A stretch of 16,663 nucleotides of DNA from Thiomicrospira sp. UBA5634 (GTDB taxonomy: Bacteria > Pseudomonadota > Gammaproteobacteria > Thiomicrospirales > Thiomicrospiraceae), in NCBI GenBank assembly GCA_002421475.1, contig DIJW01000163.1, positions 1 to 16,663 of the forward strand, written 5' to 3'. The notes below the pieces were generated by a model, which saw only the letters and a program-made list of their open reading frames with translations, was not told the origin of the DNA and did no database searches. Both the position numbers and the translations under genes were made by a program. Shown piece by piece: positions 15,344-16,663 of the stretch; the stretch's first letter is position 1; each line of letters begins with the position of its first letter.

Positions 15344-16629
15344 TAGCTACCGTGCTCCCAAGAGTTCAGGTACATATCTTGTGCAGGTGTTAGAACATCG
15401 ATACGTCCACCCATGCTGATTAACTTGAGTGCAGCAACTTCCTTGTCGATATATGAAGGAACATCATGAACACCTGGCTTAAGATTCTTTGCTTCCTTCA
15501 CTAGGTATTCAGCGGTTAGTGCCTGATCTGAGAATGACATATCCATTACAGATGCTGGGTGACCTTCAGCTGCTCCTAGATTTACCAGGCGACCTTCAGC
15601 CAGAAGAAGTAAGCGACGCCCATCCGACAAGACATACTCATCTGTCTGGTGACGCATCTTTGCATTCTTCTTCTTTGAGTTCTGCTCGAGCCATGCAACA
15701 TCGATTTCGATATCGAAGTGACCTGAGTTAGCCATGATTGCGCCATCCTTCATCACTGCAAAGTGCTCATCACGCAATACATCACGGTTGCCTGTAACGG
15801 TAATAAAAACATCTCCGAGCTTTGCCGCATCAAGCATTGGCATCACTCGGAATCCCTGCATCATTGCATCAAGTGCCTTAGTTGGATCAATTTCGGTGAC
15901 GATTACATCAGCGCCCATACCCTTAGCACGTTCTGCAACACCCTTACCGCAGAAACCAAAACCAGCAACAACAACGATGCGACCTGCAAGCAAGAAGTTA
16001 GTTGCACGGAAAACAGCATCAAGTGTTGATTGACCTGTTCCGTAACGGTTATCAAACATATGCTTTGTGTCTGTGTCATTAACCGCGATCATTGGAAACT
16101 GAAGCGCTCCATCTTTTGCCATCTGGTTAAGACGAATTACTCCAGTTGTTGTCTCTTCGCAACCACCAGTGATGTTTGGAATGAGCTCTTTACGAGTTGT
16201 GTGCAATGTGTTAACAAGATCGCAACCATCATCAAATACTTGATGTGGTTCGATATCTAAAGCTGCGTTGATGTGCTTGTAATATCCATCACGATCAACG
16301 GCGTTACGAGCAAATACTGAAATGCCATATTCATGGACAAGAGCTGCAGCTGTGTCATCCTGAGTCGAAAGTGGATTTGAAGCACACAATGCGATCTCTG
16401 CTCCACCCGCCTTGAGCACGCGCATCAAGTTTGCGGTCTCAGTTGTGACGTGCATACATGCCGAAATGCGCACACCTGCAAATGGTTGTGACTTTTCAAA
16501 ACGCTCGCGAATTTGAGCAAGCACAGGCATATTGCGCTCAGCCCATTCGATGCGCTTACGACCCTCTGCTGCAAGTGATGCATCAGCAATGTCATGCTTG
16601 GGAAGAGTTGAGGTAACAGGAACGTTCAC
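15343..16629 (-). CDS. ahcY: Adenosylhomocysteinase (S-adenosyl-L-homocysteine hydrolase)
   Basis: The enzyme splits S-adenosylhomocysteine into adenosine and homocysteine, relieving product inhibition of methyltransferases and feeding the methionine cycle; it uses tightly bound NAD. The 428-residue protein is the shorter form, without the extra segment found in many bacterial and eukaryotic enzymes. Visible marks are [18 protein letters not shown] (E159), [15 protein letters not shown] (K189 and D193), the NAD-binding GFGFCGKG at 223-230, and [18 protein letters not shown]. The start is GTG at 16627-16629, chosen because AAGGAGA stands six to seven bases before it. It is often called sahH in actinobacteria. 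Its promoter would lie outside or at the very edge of the window. It heads the sahH-mtrA-mtrB-comF-secA string. Confidence 0.96.
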   Translation of the reverse strand: MNVPVTSTLPKHDIADASLAAEGRKRIEWAERNMPVLAQIRERFEKSQPFAGVRISACMHVTTETANLMRVLKAGGAEIALCASNPLSTQDDTAAALVHEYGISVFARNAVDRDGYYKHINAALDIEPHQVFDDGCDLVNTLHTTRKELIPNITGGCEETTTGVIRLNQMAKDGALQFPMIAVNDTDTKHMFDNRYGTGQSTLDAVFRATNFLLAGRIVVVAGFGFCGKGVAERAKGMGADVIVTEIDPTKALDAMMQGFRVMPMLDAAKLGDVFITVTGNRDVLRDEHFAVMKDGAIMANSGHFDIEIDVAWLEQNSKKKNAKMRHQTDEYVLSDGRRLLLLAEGRLVNLGAAEGHPASVMDMSFSDQALTAEYLVKEAKNLKPGVHDVPSYIDKEVAALKLISMGGRIDVLTPAQDMYLNSWEHGS

Positions 16630-16634
16630 GAAAA

Positions 16635-16641
16635 TCTCCTT
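16635..16641 (-). promoter_or_regulatory. Ribosome binding site of the SAH hydrolase gene
   Basis: The minus strand reads AAGGAGA five bases before the GTG codon, a near-perfect Shine-Dalgarno sequence that decides in favour of the GTG start. Confidence 0.8.
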
Positions 16642-16663
16642 AAATGGTAATCAAAGTATTAAT

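Noticed and set aside
1..16663. CRISPR array, tRNA/rRNA, insertion sequence, phage or defence system
   Set aside because: No spaced direct repeats, RNA gene signatures, transposase or integrase frames or defence domains are visible on either strand. The 12-mer sites are not evenly spaced.

Overview
This window reads as two unrelated bacterial genome segments joined inside one gene. Positions 1 to about 10,640 look gammaproteobacterial. They carry the end of argA, RNase T (a gammaproteobacterial enzyme), a CGFS monothiol glutaredoxin, an AsnB-family amidotransferase, a small parvulin, a hydrolase / GGDEF-EAL / coaE gene string, a MutT-ThiE fusion, argJ and the 3' part of secA. The order secA-argJ-mutT(ThiE) matches gammaproteobacteria such as Pseudomonas. 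A sulfur-oxidiser of the Thiomicrospira type is only a guess. Positions from about 10,710 to 16,663 look actinobacterial: the 5' part of secA, comF, mtrB, mtrA and sahH, all on the minus strand. This is the mycobacterial order sahH-(tmk)-mtrA-mtrB-(lpqB)-comF-(hpf)-secA with the bracketed genes absent. That fits a streamlined, moderate-GC actinobacterium, perhaps a freshwater one.

The two halves meet in the most conserved stretch of SecA, helicase motif VI. The 900-codon secA frame therefore has an actinobacterial N-terminal two-thirds and a gammaproteobacterial C-terminal third. Each flank keeps the gene order proper to its own phylum, so an assembly or amplification chimera in metagenomic or single-cell data is far more likely than a real fusion. 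Gene content should not be attributed to one organism.

Layout of the gammaproteobacterial part: argA' and rnt are coupled on the plus strand and converge on grxD across a perfect 34-bp palindrome. The asnB-like gene and the parvulin gene diverge from a short promoter region. The hydrolase, GGDEF-EAL and coaE genes form a tightly overlapping plus-strand operon whose last stop codon overlaps the stop of the convergent mutT-thiE gene. On the minus strand, secA, argJ and mutT-thiE are separated by two intrinsic terminators.

The most unusual signal not explained by genes is a 12-base palindrome, ACCAGGCCTGGT. It occurs exactly five times within about 9.3 kb, with three more partial copies sharing ACCAGGCCT, and all eight lie in the gammaproteobacterial part. 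It falls in coding frames (as PGLV or QAW) and forms the core of the 34-bp palindrome. It behaves like a genome-wide iterated palindrome or an uptake or methylation signal. No defence system, CRISPR array, RNA gene or mobile element was seen, and no stretch over 300 bases lacks a gene.
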